Of a stretch of 64,000 bases of DNA, positions 44,561-52,398 are shown piece by piece; the first letter of the stretch is position 1; every line of letters starts with the position of its first letter. This stretch comes from Alphaproteobacteria bacterium. Lineage in GTDB: Bacteria > Pseudomonadota > Alphaproteobacteria > Caulobacterales > Hyphomonadaceae. The translations under genes and the position numbers were made by a program. The stretch is from assembly GCA_018830285.1 (NCBI GenBank), contig JAHJSB010000002.1:1-64000 (forward strand), read 5' to 3'. The notes under the pieces are model-generated. The model made no database searches and was not told the DNA's origin. It saw only the letters and a program-made list of their open reading frames with translations.

Positions 44561-45652
44561 ATGCTCGCAGCCAAGCACCCTCACGAGGCTGAACGCCTGG
44601 CTGCCCTGTACCGATATGACATACTCGACACGGACCGAGAGGCCGATTTCGACGATATCGTCGAGCTGGCTGCCGAACTGTGTGGCGCGAAGATTTCGGT
44701 CATCAACCTGATCGATACCGACCGCCAGTGGTTCAAGGCGGAGACCGGACTGGGCGTGCGCGAAACGCCGCTGGACACATCGATCTGTTCGCACGTTATC
44801 CTTGAGAATGATTTCGTCGAGATCACGGACACGCGCGCCGACAATCGCACGCAGGACAACCCGCTCTGCCTCGATGAGCCGGGCCTGCGCTTCTATGCTG
44901 GCGCGCTGCTGAAATCCCACGACGGTTTCCCGATCGGCACGCTCTGCGTCCTTCACGACGAGCCCTATGCGCTGAGCGCATTTCAGAAGAAGTCCCTTCG
45001 CACGCTGGCCAGGCTGGTCATGCGCGAACTGGACCTGCGAATGGCGCTTCGCGACCAGCAGGTGCTGCTGGGCGAAATGGATCACCGCGTGAAGAATTCG
45101 CTGCAATCGGTGAGCTCGCTGGTGCGGCTCTACCAGTCACGCGCCGGCGAGGAAAACCATGACGCATTCGACGCGGTATCCCGACGGGTCGATGCCATTT
45201 CCCTGCTGCACCAGGAGCTGCACCAGGCCGCAGAAATCGAGACCGTGCCCCTGGCGCGGTTCATTCCGCGCGTGATCGCGCTGTTGCAGGATTCAGCACC
45301 GGAAAACATCACGATCGAAGCCGACATCGACAAGATCAAGGTCGGATCGACCCATGCCTCGGCCATCGGCATTATTGTCAGCGAGTTCGTCGCCAATTCG
45401 ATCAAGCACGGCTTTGCCGACAATCGCGCGGGCACCATTTCGCTAAGCCTGCTGAACGGGGCGGACAGGCACGTGACCCTGACCTGCAGCGACAATGGCG
45501 CGGGCACAGGTTCGCCCACCCGGCCAACGAGCGCCGCCGAGGGGCTCGGGCACCGGCTGGTCGATGCGGCCGCCTCGCAGCTCGGCTCGAAAGTGACGCG
45601 CACGGCTACCGAAGACGGCTTTTCGCTAAGCCTGAAATTCGCCTTGGCCTGA
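44561..45652 (+). CDS. GAF-domain sensor histidine kinase (HisKA_2/HWE type)
   Basis: A 363-residue cytoplasmic kinase. A GAF domain covers about 20-160 (AERLAALYRYDILDTDREADFDD to LGTLCVLHDEPY), then a HisKA_2-type phospho-acceptor box EMDHRVKNSLQSVSSLVRLY with His175. The ATPase domain has SEFVANSIKHGF (N box) and DNGAGTG plus GLGHRLV. This kinase family is frequent in Alphaproteobacteria and often feeds the PhyR/EcfG general stress pathway. No response regulator is adjacent. The chosen ATG starts MLAAKHPHE; a GTG 11 codons upstream is an alternative. Confidence 0.9.
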   Translation: MLAAKHPHEAERLAALYRYDILDTDREADFDDIVELAAELCGAKISVINLIDTDRQWFKAETGLGVRETPLDTSICSHVILENDFVEITDTRADNRTQDNPLCLDEPGLRFYAGALLKSHDGFPIGTLCVLHDEPYALSAFQKKSLRTLARLVMRELDLRMALRDQQVLLGEMDHRVKNSLQSVSSLVRLYQSRAGEENHDAFDAVSRRVDAISLLHQELHQAAEIETVPLARFIPRVIALLQDSAPENITIEADIDKIKVGSTHASAIGIIVSEFVANSIKHGFADNRAGTISLSLLNGADRHVTLTCSDNGAGTGSPTRPTSAAEGLGHRLVDAAASQLGSKVTRTATEDGFSLSLKFALA

Positions 45653-45709
45653 ACCGGCACCATTCTTCCCGACACTGACATATTCCAGTTCTGCTCACGG
45701 AGCATAAAG

Positions 45710-45723
45710 CCGGAACGTTCCGG
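45710..45723. repeat. perfect 14-bp palindrome between converging genes
   Basis: CCGGAACGTTCCGG is perfectly self-complementary and sits in the 100-nt space between the kinase gene and the S41 peptidase gene. No T run follows, so it is at most a weak terminator or an uncharacterised site. Confidence 0.4.
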
Positions 45724-45752
45724 TCCAAATAACAAGGTTGCCCTGCCCCTCC

Positions 45753-47090
45753 CTACTGCCTCAGGGCTGATTCCGTCGACACTGCCTCACCTGAGGATCG
45801 ATCAAGATTTTCCACGATCCATTCAATGGATCGACCATCCGCATTCGACCATGGAATGTCCGGTATGACCCCGGCGCCACTCTCCTCGCCGGAAGCGCGT
45901 GTGAGCACGTAAAGCGGTGCCCGAACGTTAAATCCTGTTCGCGGCAGCTCAAAATGCTGGACTTGCGCAGTTTGGTTGGCCCTACCCTCTGTCTCTTCTC
46001 CAGCAACCGATCCAAGTTGGAAATCCTGGATGATCGTTGAAAAGACGATGGCTTGGGAGTAAGTCGCCGGGCCGACCAGTATGATTACCTCACCATCGAA
46101 AAGCTGGCCCATGGAGTTTACAGGCTCAACCCACTGGGCGAAGGGCATTGCCACCACAGAACCCGGCTCGGCCCCCGGAATAAGCCCCATATTGTCTTCA
46201 GTCACACGGGCGCGGACCGCAGACATTGGCGTGTAACGCTCCGACGTAAGATAACCGAGCAATCGATCCGAAAGTTCATGCGCGCCGCCGCCATTGCCGC
46301 GCAGATCAATGACCAGGCGCGTTGCTCGCGCACTTTCGATTCGCGCGAAACTCTCTTCAAGAAATGCGGTAAAGGCCGCCTCGTAATCTCTCTCGAAAGT
46401 ATCAATCCGCATTACCGCTGTTGAATGAACAAGCAGCAAGTCGAAAGGGGCGGCCTCCGAAGCGCTTACCGTTGATGATATCTGAGTTACGACGCGCTCA
46501 GTACCGTCCGTTCCCTGCAGTCGAATCTCCGCCGGCATTGCGCCATCAAGATGAAGCGCCAGGAATTCCCCGAAGCGGAGCTCAAGAATGCGCGATCTCA
46601 AGGTATCAGATTCGCCGCGCAACAGTGGCAAGGTCCGAACAATCATGTCCGAGACCGAAGCGCCGTTTACCGCTATGATCTCCTCGCGCTGCTCGTCCGG
46701 ATTGCCTGCCGGAATGTAGGCGCGAGCACCTTCAATTTCGACGCGCCAGGCCTCGGATTCCCGGACTGCCGCAGGCAGATCCAGCCCCATGTGTGCGTCA
46801 TCCAGATAACGGTTGAGTTGCGCAAATGTGTGCCATACTTCAGATACGCTCATTTCATTACGTATCTGCGCACGAACCCGATCGACCTGGTGCCCGAAAG
46901 CGTCCTGTTCGACAGCCAGTTCGAACGCCGGATGGGTCGAGCGTGTCCAGTCCAACCAGGTATCGAGATCCGTCTCCAGTTCCGCCTGGCTCCATCCAGC
47001 AGGCTCTCGCTGGACCTTAGGGGTTGCCACACAGCCCACGAGCGCGAGAGCGGTCGCGATGAAGGTCGCGGTGATCGCAGAATTCAGCAT
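45753..47090 (-). CDS. S41-family peptidase lipoprotein
   Basis: A 445-residue lipoprotein: lipobox ALVGC (Cys20), an alpha-helical N-terminal part (GWSQAELETDLDTWLDWTRSTHPAF), a PDZ-like region around EEIIAVNGASVSDMI, and an S41 (tail-specific protease-like) core with RLVIDLRGNGGGAHELSD. The proposed nucleophile Ser345 is in ILVGPATYSQAIVFSTII, and GEETEGRANQTAQ lies in the following loop. The Lys of classic Ctp proteases is not evident, as in tricorn-like members. Base composition looks lower in GC than in flanking genes, suggesting recent arrival. Confidence 0.85.
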   Translation of the reverse strand: MLNSAITATFIATALALVGCVATPKVQREPAGWSQAELETDLDTWLDWTRSTHPAFELAVEQDAFGHQVDRVRAQIRNEMSVSEVWHTFAQLNRYLDDAHMGLDLPAAVRESEAWRVEIEGARAYIPAGNPDEQREEIIAVNGASVSDMIVRTLPLLRGESDTLRSRILELRFGEFLALHLDGAMPAEIRLQGTDGTERVVTQISSTVSASEAAPFDLLLVHSTAVMRIDTFERDYEAAFTAFLEESFARIESARATRLVIDLRGNGGGAHELSDRLLGYLTSERYTPMSAVRARVTEDNMGLIPGAEPGSVVAMPFAQWVEPVNSMGQLFDGEVIILVGPATYSQAIVFSTIIQDFQLGSVAGEETEGRANQTAQVQHFELPRTGFNVRAPLYVLTRASGEESGAGVIPDIPWSNADGRSIEWIVENLDRSSGEAVSTESALRQ

Positions 47091-47156
47091 TGAAAATCAC
47101 TCCTCATCCGATTGAAAGCGGACTGAACCGGTCGGGCTCACATCATCTCTGACCAC

Positions 47157-48095
47157 CTAAGCTGGCTTGCACCAGTCGGGCGGGGACATGCCTGCCGGAT
47201 CTGCCGGGTGCGGCAGCAGCATGAACTCAGGAAAGGGTGTGACGCGTGGATAGTCGCCGATCCCGGCGAAGGCGGCGGTCACGTCGCCCAGCGCATTTCC
47301 CGGCAGCTCCAGCAGGTGTTCACCGCGGCGCGACTTGTCCTGTTGGCCAAACGACTGGCCCGGCGCTGCCTTCATCTCCACATGCCCGCCAAGCAGCCAG
47401 TCGATTTGATGGATTTCCGCAAAATCAGCAACACGGTCGAGGGAGGCCGCATACTCACCGGCCTCTTCGCATACGAAGTACAGCCGCCCCGGATAGATGG
47501 CGTCCCCCGAGAACATGATGCGCGTGGCTGCGTCATAGACCATGACGTGCGAGGCATGATGCCCCGGGGTCGGCAGTACGTCCACTTTGCGTCCGCCAAG
47601 ATCCAGCGTTCCTACATCGTCCGGCCACCGATCGATACCGAAGAACCCAGCCACGTCGTCAGTCGTGTGCCCGACAACAATTGTATCGGGCCGGCCGGCA
47701 AAGCCGGCATCGCCGCCGACATGATCGCCGTGACCATGCGTATGCATGACCACGAGCGGCAGTCCGGCGTGTCCGGTGTCCGCGAGCAACCTGTCCACTT
47801 CGGCGCGAGTGTCTGCGCCTTCAGCGCCTGTGTCGATGAGGAGCGCCTTGTCCTCTCCGATCAGGAGGTAGAGGAATGGCGCCTCGAAACTGGTGCGCAG
47901 CGACTGGCGCAGGACGAACGTGTTCGCATCGATCTCCTGCACCTGGAACGCGGGTTCATCCGGATCAATGCCACTGTTCCACGCTTGCGCGAATATTGAA
48001 GAAGGCTGCACTGCGATGGCGGCTTCCTGCGTTTCGCAGGCCGAGAGGCTGGCGAGCAGGACTGTAGACAGGAAAAGGTTTGTGAGTCGGGTCAT
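47157..48095 (-). CDS. metallo-beta-lactamase-fold lipoprotein
   Basis: A 312-residue lipoprotein: lipobox SLSAC (Cys20), then an MBL hydrolase core. The metal motif HTHGHGDH is at residues 118-125; other ligands are in PTPGHHASHVMVYDA, FSGDAIYPG and LLGGHVEMK. Such proteins hydrolyse lactones, thioesters or beta-lactams in the envelope; substrate unknown. It lies directly after the MarR gene (stop TGA, one base, ATG), so the pair forms a regulator-effector operon and the lipoprotein is probably induced by the small molecule that MarR senses. Confidence 0.9.
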   Translation of the reverse strand: MTRLTNLFLSTVLLASLSACETQEAAIAVQPSSIFAQAWNSGIDPDEPAFQVQEIDANTFVLRQSLRTSFEAPFLYLLIGEDKALLIDTGAEGADTRAEVDRLLADTGHAGLPLVVMHTHGHGDHVGGDAGFAGRPDTIVVGHTTDDVAGFFGIDRWPDDVGTLDLGGRKVDVLPTPGHHASHVMVYDAATRIMFSGDAIYPGRLYFVCEEAGEYAASLDRVADFAEIHQIDWLLGGHVEMKAAPGQSFGQQDKSRRGEHLLELPGNALGDVTAAFAGIGDYPRVTPFPEFMLLPHPADPAGMSPPDWCKPA

Positions 48096-48096
48096 G

Positions 48097-48582
48097 TCAG
48101 TCGTCTTTCATGCGAGTGAGAAGTGGCGCGTTGAGAAGGGAGTTTGCCGCGCGCTGGATGACGGCGGAGAGGTCGCACCCGAGTTCATCGGAGAGGGCTT
48201 CGAAAGCCAGGCCGGCTTTCGCGAGCCGCGCCGTGAGCACCTCGAATTGAGCGGTTCCCTGCCGCGTCAGGCGGAGCAGCTTGCGGCGACCATCGCCTGG
48301 ATCGTCGATGCGCTCCACGATACCAAGCTGAATCAGGAGGTCCACGCGCTGGGTGGCAACCTGATGAGGCTGGCCAAGCGCCCGGGCGATATCGGCGGTC
48401 GAGGTCGGCTGATGCTCGCCGATAAACAAAACAGTCGAGACAGCCCGCGACGGGAATGTGATCCCGGCCGCGTCCAGCATATCGTTTCCCTGGGCGACGA
48501 TCAGTTCTGCCAGCCGCTCAAGCTGGTAGGCGATGAATGCGGGACCCAGCCTGTGTGTATCGATGAAATTTTCGTCGCGCAT
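48097..48582 (-). CDS. MarR-family transcriptional regulator
   Basis: A 161-residue winged-helix regulator. The DNA-binding part is TFPSRAVSTVLFIGEHQPTSTADIARALGQPHQVATQRVDLLIQLGIVERIDDPGDGRRKLLRLT, with the wing DPGDGRRKLLRL. N- and C-terminal helices form the dimer. MarR proteins repress nearby genes until a phenolic or other small ligand binds. The downstream MBL lipoprotein is the obvious target. GAGG lies just before the ATG. The 136-nt space upstream (to frnE) should hold the operator; it contains AT-rich text with TTGACA on the minus strand, but no clean dyad. Confidence 0.9.
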   Translation of the reverse strand: MRDENFIDTHRLGPAFIAYQLERLAELIVAQGNDMLDAAGITFPSRAVSTVLFIGEHQPTSTADIARALGQPHQVATQRVDLLIQLGIVERIDDPGDGRRKLLRLTRQGTAQFEVLTARLAKAGLAFEALSDELGCDLSAVIQRAANSLLNAPLLTRMKDD

Positions 48583-48718
48583 TTGCCTCGCACCCTTTTA
48601 TACAGTCTATTGTGCAATTGGTTGTATTGTTGAGCACTGTCAAGCCCGACGGCCTGCGCATCCATCACATCTTGTCGTGCCGGTTGCGTGCGCGATAAGT
48701 GCAGAATAGGCTGGGGCC

Positions 48719-49393
48719 ATGACAGTTGTAGTGGAAATGGTATCGGACCTGGTTTGCCCGTGGTGCTGGCTGGGACTTCGCAGGATCGAGGCGGCGCGCA
48801 AGCTCGCCCCCGAGGTAGATGTGCAACTCGTGTTCCGGCCCTTCGAGCTGGACCCGACGATCCCGGCGGCAGGCGTCGACTACAAGGCCTACATGAAGGA
48901 GAAGTTCGGCGTTTCGGACGAGAGCCGCGAACGCTCCGGCACCATGCGCCAGGCACTGGTCGACTATGGCGAGGCCGAGGGCATTCCCTACCATTTCGAC
49001 AAGATCACGCGCCGGCCCAACAGTTTCGACGCGCACCGGCTGGTGCGCTGGGCACAGGGACAGGACAAGGGCGCCGAAGCCAAGGAAGCGCTGTTCAAAG
49101 CCTTCTTCGAGGACGGGCGCGATATTGGCGACCATGAGGTCCTCATCGATGTGGCGCGGGAGATCGACCTCGACCCGGCGATCGTGGCCGACCTGCTCAA
49201 GAGCGATGCCGATGTGCAGGCCGTGCGCGAAGAGGCCGAGACCTTCCGCCAGATGGGCGTGAGCGGCGTGCCGACCTATATCGCCAATCGCGCGGTGGCC
49301 GTGCAGGGCGCCGAGAGCGCCGAGAAGCTGGCCAAGTTCCTGCAACATGCTGCGGCGCAACTGCCGCAGGAACGCCCGGCAGGCGGCGCCTGA
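48719..49393 (+). CDS. FrnE-like DsbA-family oxidoreductase
   Basis: A 224-residue cytoplasmic thioredoxin-fold protein. The N-terminal active site is DLVCPWCWLG (Cys13, Cys16), followed by FRPFELDPTIPAAGVDY and the helical insert with RRPNSFDAHRLVRWAQ. VSGVPTYIANRAVAVQGAE is the cis-Pro end. This is the FrnE/2-hydroxychromene-2-carboxylate isomerase-like group that acts on disulfides or small molecules. The crotonase gene begins immediately after the stop (TGAATG), so they are cotranscribed. Confidence 0.9.
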   Translation: MTVVVEMVSDLVCPWCWLGLRRIEAARKLAPEVDVQLVFRPFELDPTIPAAGVDYKAYMKEKFGVSDESRERSGTMRQALVDYGEAEGIPYHFDKITRRPNSFDAHRLVRWAQGQDKGAEAKEALFKAFFEDGRDIGDHEVLIDVAREIDLDPAIVADLLKSDADVQAVREEAETFRQMGVSGVPTYIANRAVAVQGAESAEKLAKFLQHAAAQLPQERPAGGA

Positions 49394-50185
49394 ATGAGCG
49401 ACCTTGTCAGCGTGACGCGCGAAGGACGAATTGCCACCGTGCGCTTCGATACGGGCAGCCGCTCCAATGCCCTCAGCCAGAAACTGATGCGGGCGCTGAC
49501 CGAGACGGCGCAGGGCTTCCATGACTGCCCGGATATTTCCGCCGTCATCCTGACAGGTCGCGACGACCAGTTCTGCATGGGCGCCGACCTGAAGGACCCG
49601 GAAGGCAATACGGCAGCCCAGGTGCCGCTGGGCCAGCGGCGCGTGCAGCTGCGCCGGGGGCCACGCCTGTGCCAGGCGTGGGAGGATATCGATGCGCTGA
49701 CCATTTGCGCTGTCGAAGGCTGGTGCGTCGGCGGCGGCACGGCGCTGGCGACGGCCTGCGACCTGCGGGTGGCGGCGGACAATGCCACCTTCTACGTGCC
49801 GGAAGTCGAGCGCGGCATGAACATGAGCTGGGGCTCGATCCCGCGCTTCGTCGCGCTGGTCGGCCCGGCGCGGACGAAGCGCATCGCGGCCCTGTGCGAG
49901 AAGATTGATGCGGCGACGGCGCTGGCCTGGGGCCTGTGCGACCATGTCGTGCCGGCGGGCGCGGCGCTGGCCAAGGCGCGCGAGATTGCCGAAGCGGCCG
50001 CCGCCCTGCCCCCGACGGCGCTGAAAAGCGTGAAGCAGGACGTGAATGTCGCGGCAATGGCGCTGGCCCGGGCGACCGGCCACCGCGACCTTGAGGCGTT
50101 TGCCCTGCTGCAGCAGTCGGATGATTTCAAGGAGGGCGTCAGCGCCTTCCTCAAAGGGCGAAAGCCCGACTTCACCGGAGACTGA
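49394..50185 (+). CDS. enoyl-CoA hydratase/isomerase-family protein
   Basis: A 263-residue crotonase-fold protein. The oxyanion-hole segments FCMGADLKD and EGWCVGGGTALATACD are clear. In true hydratases the first catalytic Glu sits in GGGxELA; here that residue is Thr, while the second Glu is kept (YVPEVERG). This suggests an isomerase, hydrolase or decarboxylase activity rather than simple hydration. It is the middle gene of a frnE-crotonase-methyltransferase run. Confidence 0.88.
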   Translation: MSDLVSVTREGRIATVRFDTGSRSNALSQKLMRALTETAQGFHDCPDISAVILTGRDDQFCMGADLKDPEGNTAAQVPLGQRRVQLRRGPRLCQAWEDIDALTICAVEGWCVGGGTALATACDLRVAADNATFYVPEVERGMNMSWGSIPRFVALVGPARTKRIAALCEKIDAATALAWGLCDHVVPAGAALAKAREIAEAAAALPPTALKSVKQDVNVAAMALARATGHRDLEAFALLQQSDDFKEGVSAFLKGRKPDFTGD

Positions 50186-50189
50186 GCGC

Positions 50190-50633
50190 ATGACCTGGCT
50201 GATCCCACCGCGCCTTTTGCTCGCCCTGTCGCTGCTGATGATCCTCGTGCATTGGCTGGCGCCGCTGGCGACAGTGGTGCCACCGCACTGGAACCTGATC
50301 GGCATCCTGCTGATGGCGGGCGGGTTCTGGATGGCGCTGGCGATCGCGCGGCGCTTCCGCAAGGTGGACACAGAGATCAACACGTTCAAGACACCGCGCC
50401 AGCTGGTCACGGACGGCCTGTTCGGGCTGACGCGTAACCCGATCTATCTCGGCATGACGATATTCCTGGCCGGGCTCGCCGTCTTCCTCGGCACCGCCAG
50501 CCCCTGGACCGGACCGGTCGTGTTCTTTCTCGTGGCCAATGGCTGGTATATCCCGGTGGAGGAACGCAATGCGGCAGAGCATTTTGGTGCCGACTATGCC
50601 GCATACCGCACGCGCGTACGCCGCTGGCTGTGA
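50190..50633 (+). CDS. isoprenylcysteine methyltransferase-like (ICMT/PEMT) membrane protein
   Basis: A 147-residue membrane protein with four hydrophobic helices. The SAM-site text is DGLFGLTRNPIYLGMTIFL, and VEERNAAEHFGADYAAYRTRVRRWL closes the protein, as in ICMT/PEMT-type methyltransferases. Bacterial members methylate isoprenoid or phospholipid-like substrates; the real substrate is unknown. The start has GGAG upstream inside the crotonase gene; the gap is four bases. Confidence 0.88.
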   Translation: MTWLIPPRLLLALSLLMILVHWLAPLATVVPPHWNLIGILLMAGGFWMALAIARRFRKVDTEINTFKTPRQLVTDGLFGLTRNPIYLGMTIFLAGLAVFLGTASPWTGPVVFFLVANGWYIPVEERNAAEHFGADYAAYRTRVRRWL

Positions 50634-50636
50634 GGC

Positions 50637-52385
50637 CTAGCTGAGCTGGAGGTCGACGAGGCGGCGATAGGCGCCGTTCTTGTCCATCAGCGCCGCGTGG
50701 GTGCCATCCTCGACGGCGCGGCCGTCTTCCATGACGATGATGCGGTCGGCGGCGCGGACGGTCGAGAGGCGGTGGGCAATGATCAGCGTGGTACGTCCGG
50801 CGGAGAATTTGGCGAGGGCGTCCTGTACCTTCGCTTCGCTCTCGGCATCGAGGGCGGAGGTGGCTTCATCGAGCAGCAGGATCGGCGCGGCGCGCAGGAT
50901 GGCGCGGGCGAGCGCGACGCGCTGGCGCTGGCCGCCGGAGAGGTTGCGGCCCATTTCACCGGCGGGGGCGTCATAACCGCCCGGCAGTGCACGGATGAAC
51001 TCGTGGGCGTTGGCCGCATGGGCGGCGGCTTCGATCTCGGCCTCGCTAGCGCCGAGGCGGCCGAGCGCGATATTGGCGCGGATCGTGTCGTCGAACAGAG
51101 CCGCGTCCTGGGCGACAAGGCCCATATGGGCGCGCAGACCGGCGCCGCTGACATCGCGAACATTCGTTCCGTCGACGGAGACTGTGCCGCCTGTGGGATC
51201 GTAGAGGCGCAGGAGCAGGTTGAAGACGGTGGACTTGCCGGCGCCGGACGGGCCGACAAGGGCGATCGTCTCGCCGGGATTGGCCGTGAAGGAGAGGCCT
51301 TTCAGGGCCTCGGTGCCATCCGGATAGGCAAAGCGGACATCATCGAAAGCGATGGTGCCGGTGACCCAGGCGATGGGCTGGGCGCCGGGAGCGTCGGCGA
51401 TCTCGGGCGCGGCATCGGTGATTTCGAAGACGCGGTCTGCGGCGGCGCCGCCTTCCTGCGCTACCGAGTTCAGCGTGCCCAGCGCCCTCAGTTCCGGCGC
51501 GGCGACGGCAATGGCGCCGACGATGCCGACGAAGTTGCCGAGCGACGTGTCGCCCTGCGCGATACGCCAGGCGGTAAGCGCGAGAATGCCGACAAGGGCC
51601 AAGCCACCGGTGATTTCGAGGATGGGATCGACGGCGGCACGGTCTGTGAGCACTTTGAGAAAGAGTCGCGAGCGTTCGGCAAAGCCGCGCCCGGCGCGGG
51701 CCTTCTGGTAGTCCTCGAGGCCATAGGCCTTGACCACGCGGGCGGACTGGAAGGCTTCGCCGAGCAGGGAAGTCACCTGGCCGATCTGCTGTTGCGACTG
51801 ACGCGAGCGTTTGCGGACCCGGTTGCCGAGGGCAAGGACGGGTGCGAAGGCGATGGGATAGATGACGAGGAGGACGAGGGTCAGCTTCCAGTCCATGACG
51901 AGCATGGTGATAAAGACGCCGATGACGGTGAGCACGCCCTTGGTGAGATTGTTCGCGATGCGCAGGCCGGCGTCGCGCAGGGCATTCACGTCATTGATGA
52001 AACGCGAAACGAATCCGCCCGACGCCTCAGCCGCGATACGGGCATAGTCGCCATCGGTGAGGGCACCGAACTGATCCTGCTGGATATCGACAATGGCGCG
52101 CTGGACGCCGGTATTGTTGAAGATCGTCATGCCATAGAGCGCCAGCGAGCGGACAATGGCGGCGAGGCCGATTATGGCGATCAGCCACCAGAGGCTGGTT
52201 GGGACCTCAACCCGTTCGGGTCCGGTCAGGGCTTCGAGGCCTTCGACGACGAGTTTCAGGAGGTAGCCATAGGACGCGGCCGCGACAGAGGTCAGCGCGG
52301 CGCACAGCGTTCCCGCCGCGAACCAGCGCCAGTGCGCGGCAAAGCGCTCCCGGCCGAGACGCGTCAGGGCGCCGGAGCGGCGCAC
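50637..52385 (-). CDS. ABC exporter, MsbA/ATM-like fused permease-ATPase
   Basis: A half-transporter of about 582 residues. Six helices (about 15-300) precede an ATPase domain with Walker A VGPSGAGKST, signature NLSGGQRQRVALARA, Walker B ILLLDEATSALD and the switch His in LIIAHRLSTV. This is the lipid/multidrug exporter type; as a homodimer it could flip lipid A or other lipids, but no lipid gene neighbours it. The start is unclear: the reading frame extends into the upstream IMPase gene, and the best first residue I see is a GTG (VRRSGALTRLGRERF). Confidence 0.9.
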   Translation of the reverse strand: MRRSGALTRLGRERFAAHWRWFAAGTLCAALTSVAAASYGYLLKLVVEGLEALTGPERVEVPTSLWWLIAIIGLAAIVRSLALYGMTIFNNTGVQRAIVDIQQDQFGALTDGDYARIAAEASGGFVSRFINDVNALRDAGLRIANNLTKGVLTVIGVFITMLVMDWKLTLVLLVIYPIAFAPVLALGNRVRKRSRQSQQQIGQVTSLLGEAFQSARVVKAYGLEDYQKARAGRGFAERSRLFLKVLTDRAAVDPILEITGGLALVGILALTAWRIAQGDTSLGNFVGIVGAIAVAAPELRALGTLNSVAQEGGAAADRVFEITDAAPEIADAPGAQPIAWVTGTIAFDDVRFAYPDGTEALKGLSFTANPGETIALVGPSGAGKSTVFNLLLRLYDPTGGTVSVDGTNVRDVSGAGLRAHMGLVAQDAALFDDTIRANIALGRLGASEAEIEAAAHAANAHEFIRALPGGYDAPAGEMGRNLSGGQRQRVALARAILRAAPILLLDEATSALDAESEAKVQDALAKFSAGRTTLIIAHRLSTVRAADRIIVMEDGRAVEDGTHAALMDKNGAYRRLVDLQLS

Positions 52386-52398
52386 CGGTTTGGCCGGA

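Noticed and set aside
48583-48718. MarR operator dyad between marR and frnE
   Set aside because: The text has TTGT repeats around CAATTG but they are direct, not inverted; no convincing dyad or -10 box could be placed.
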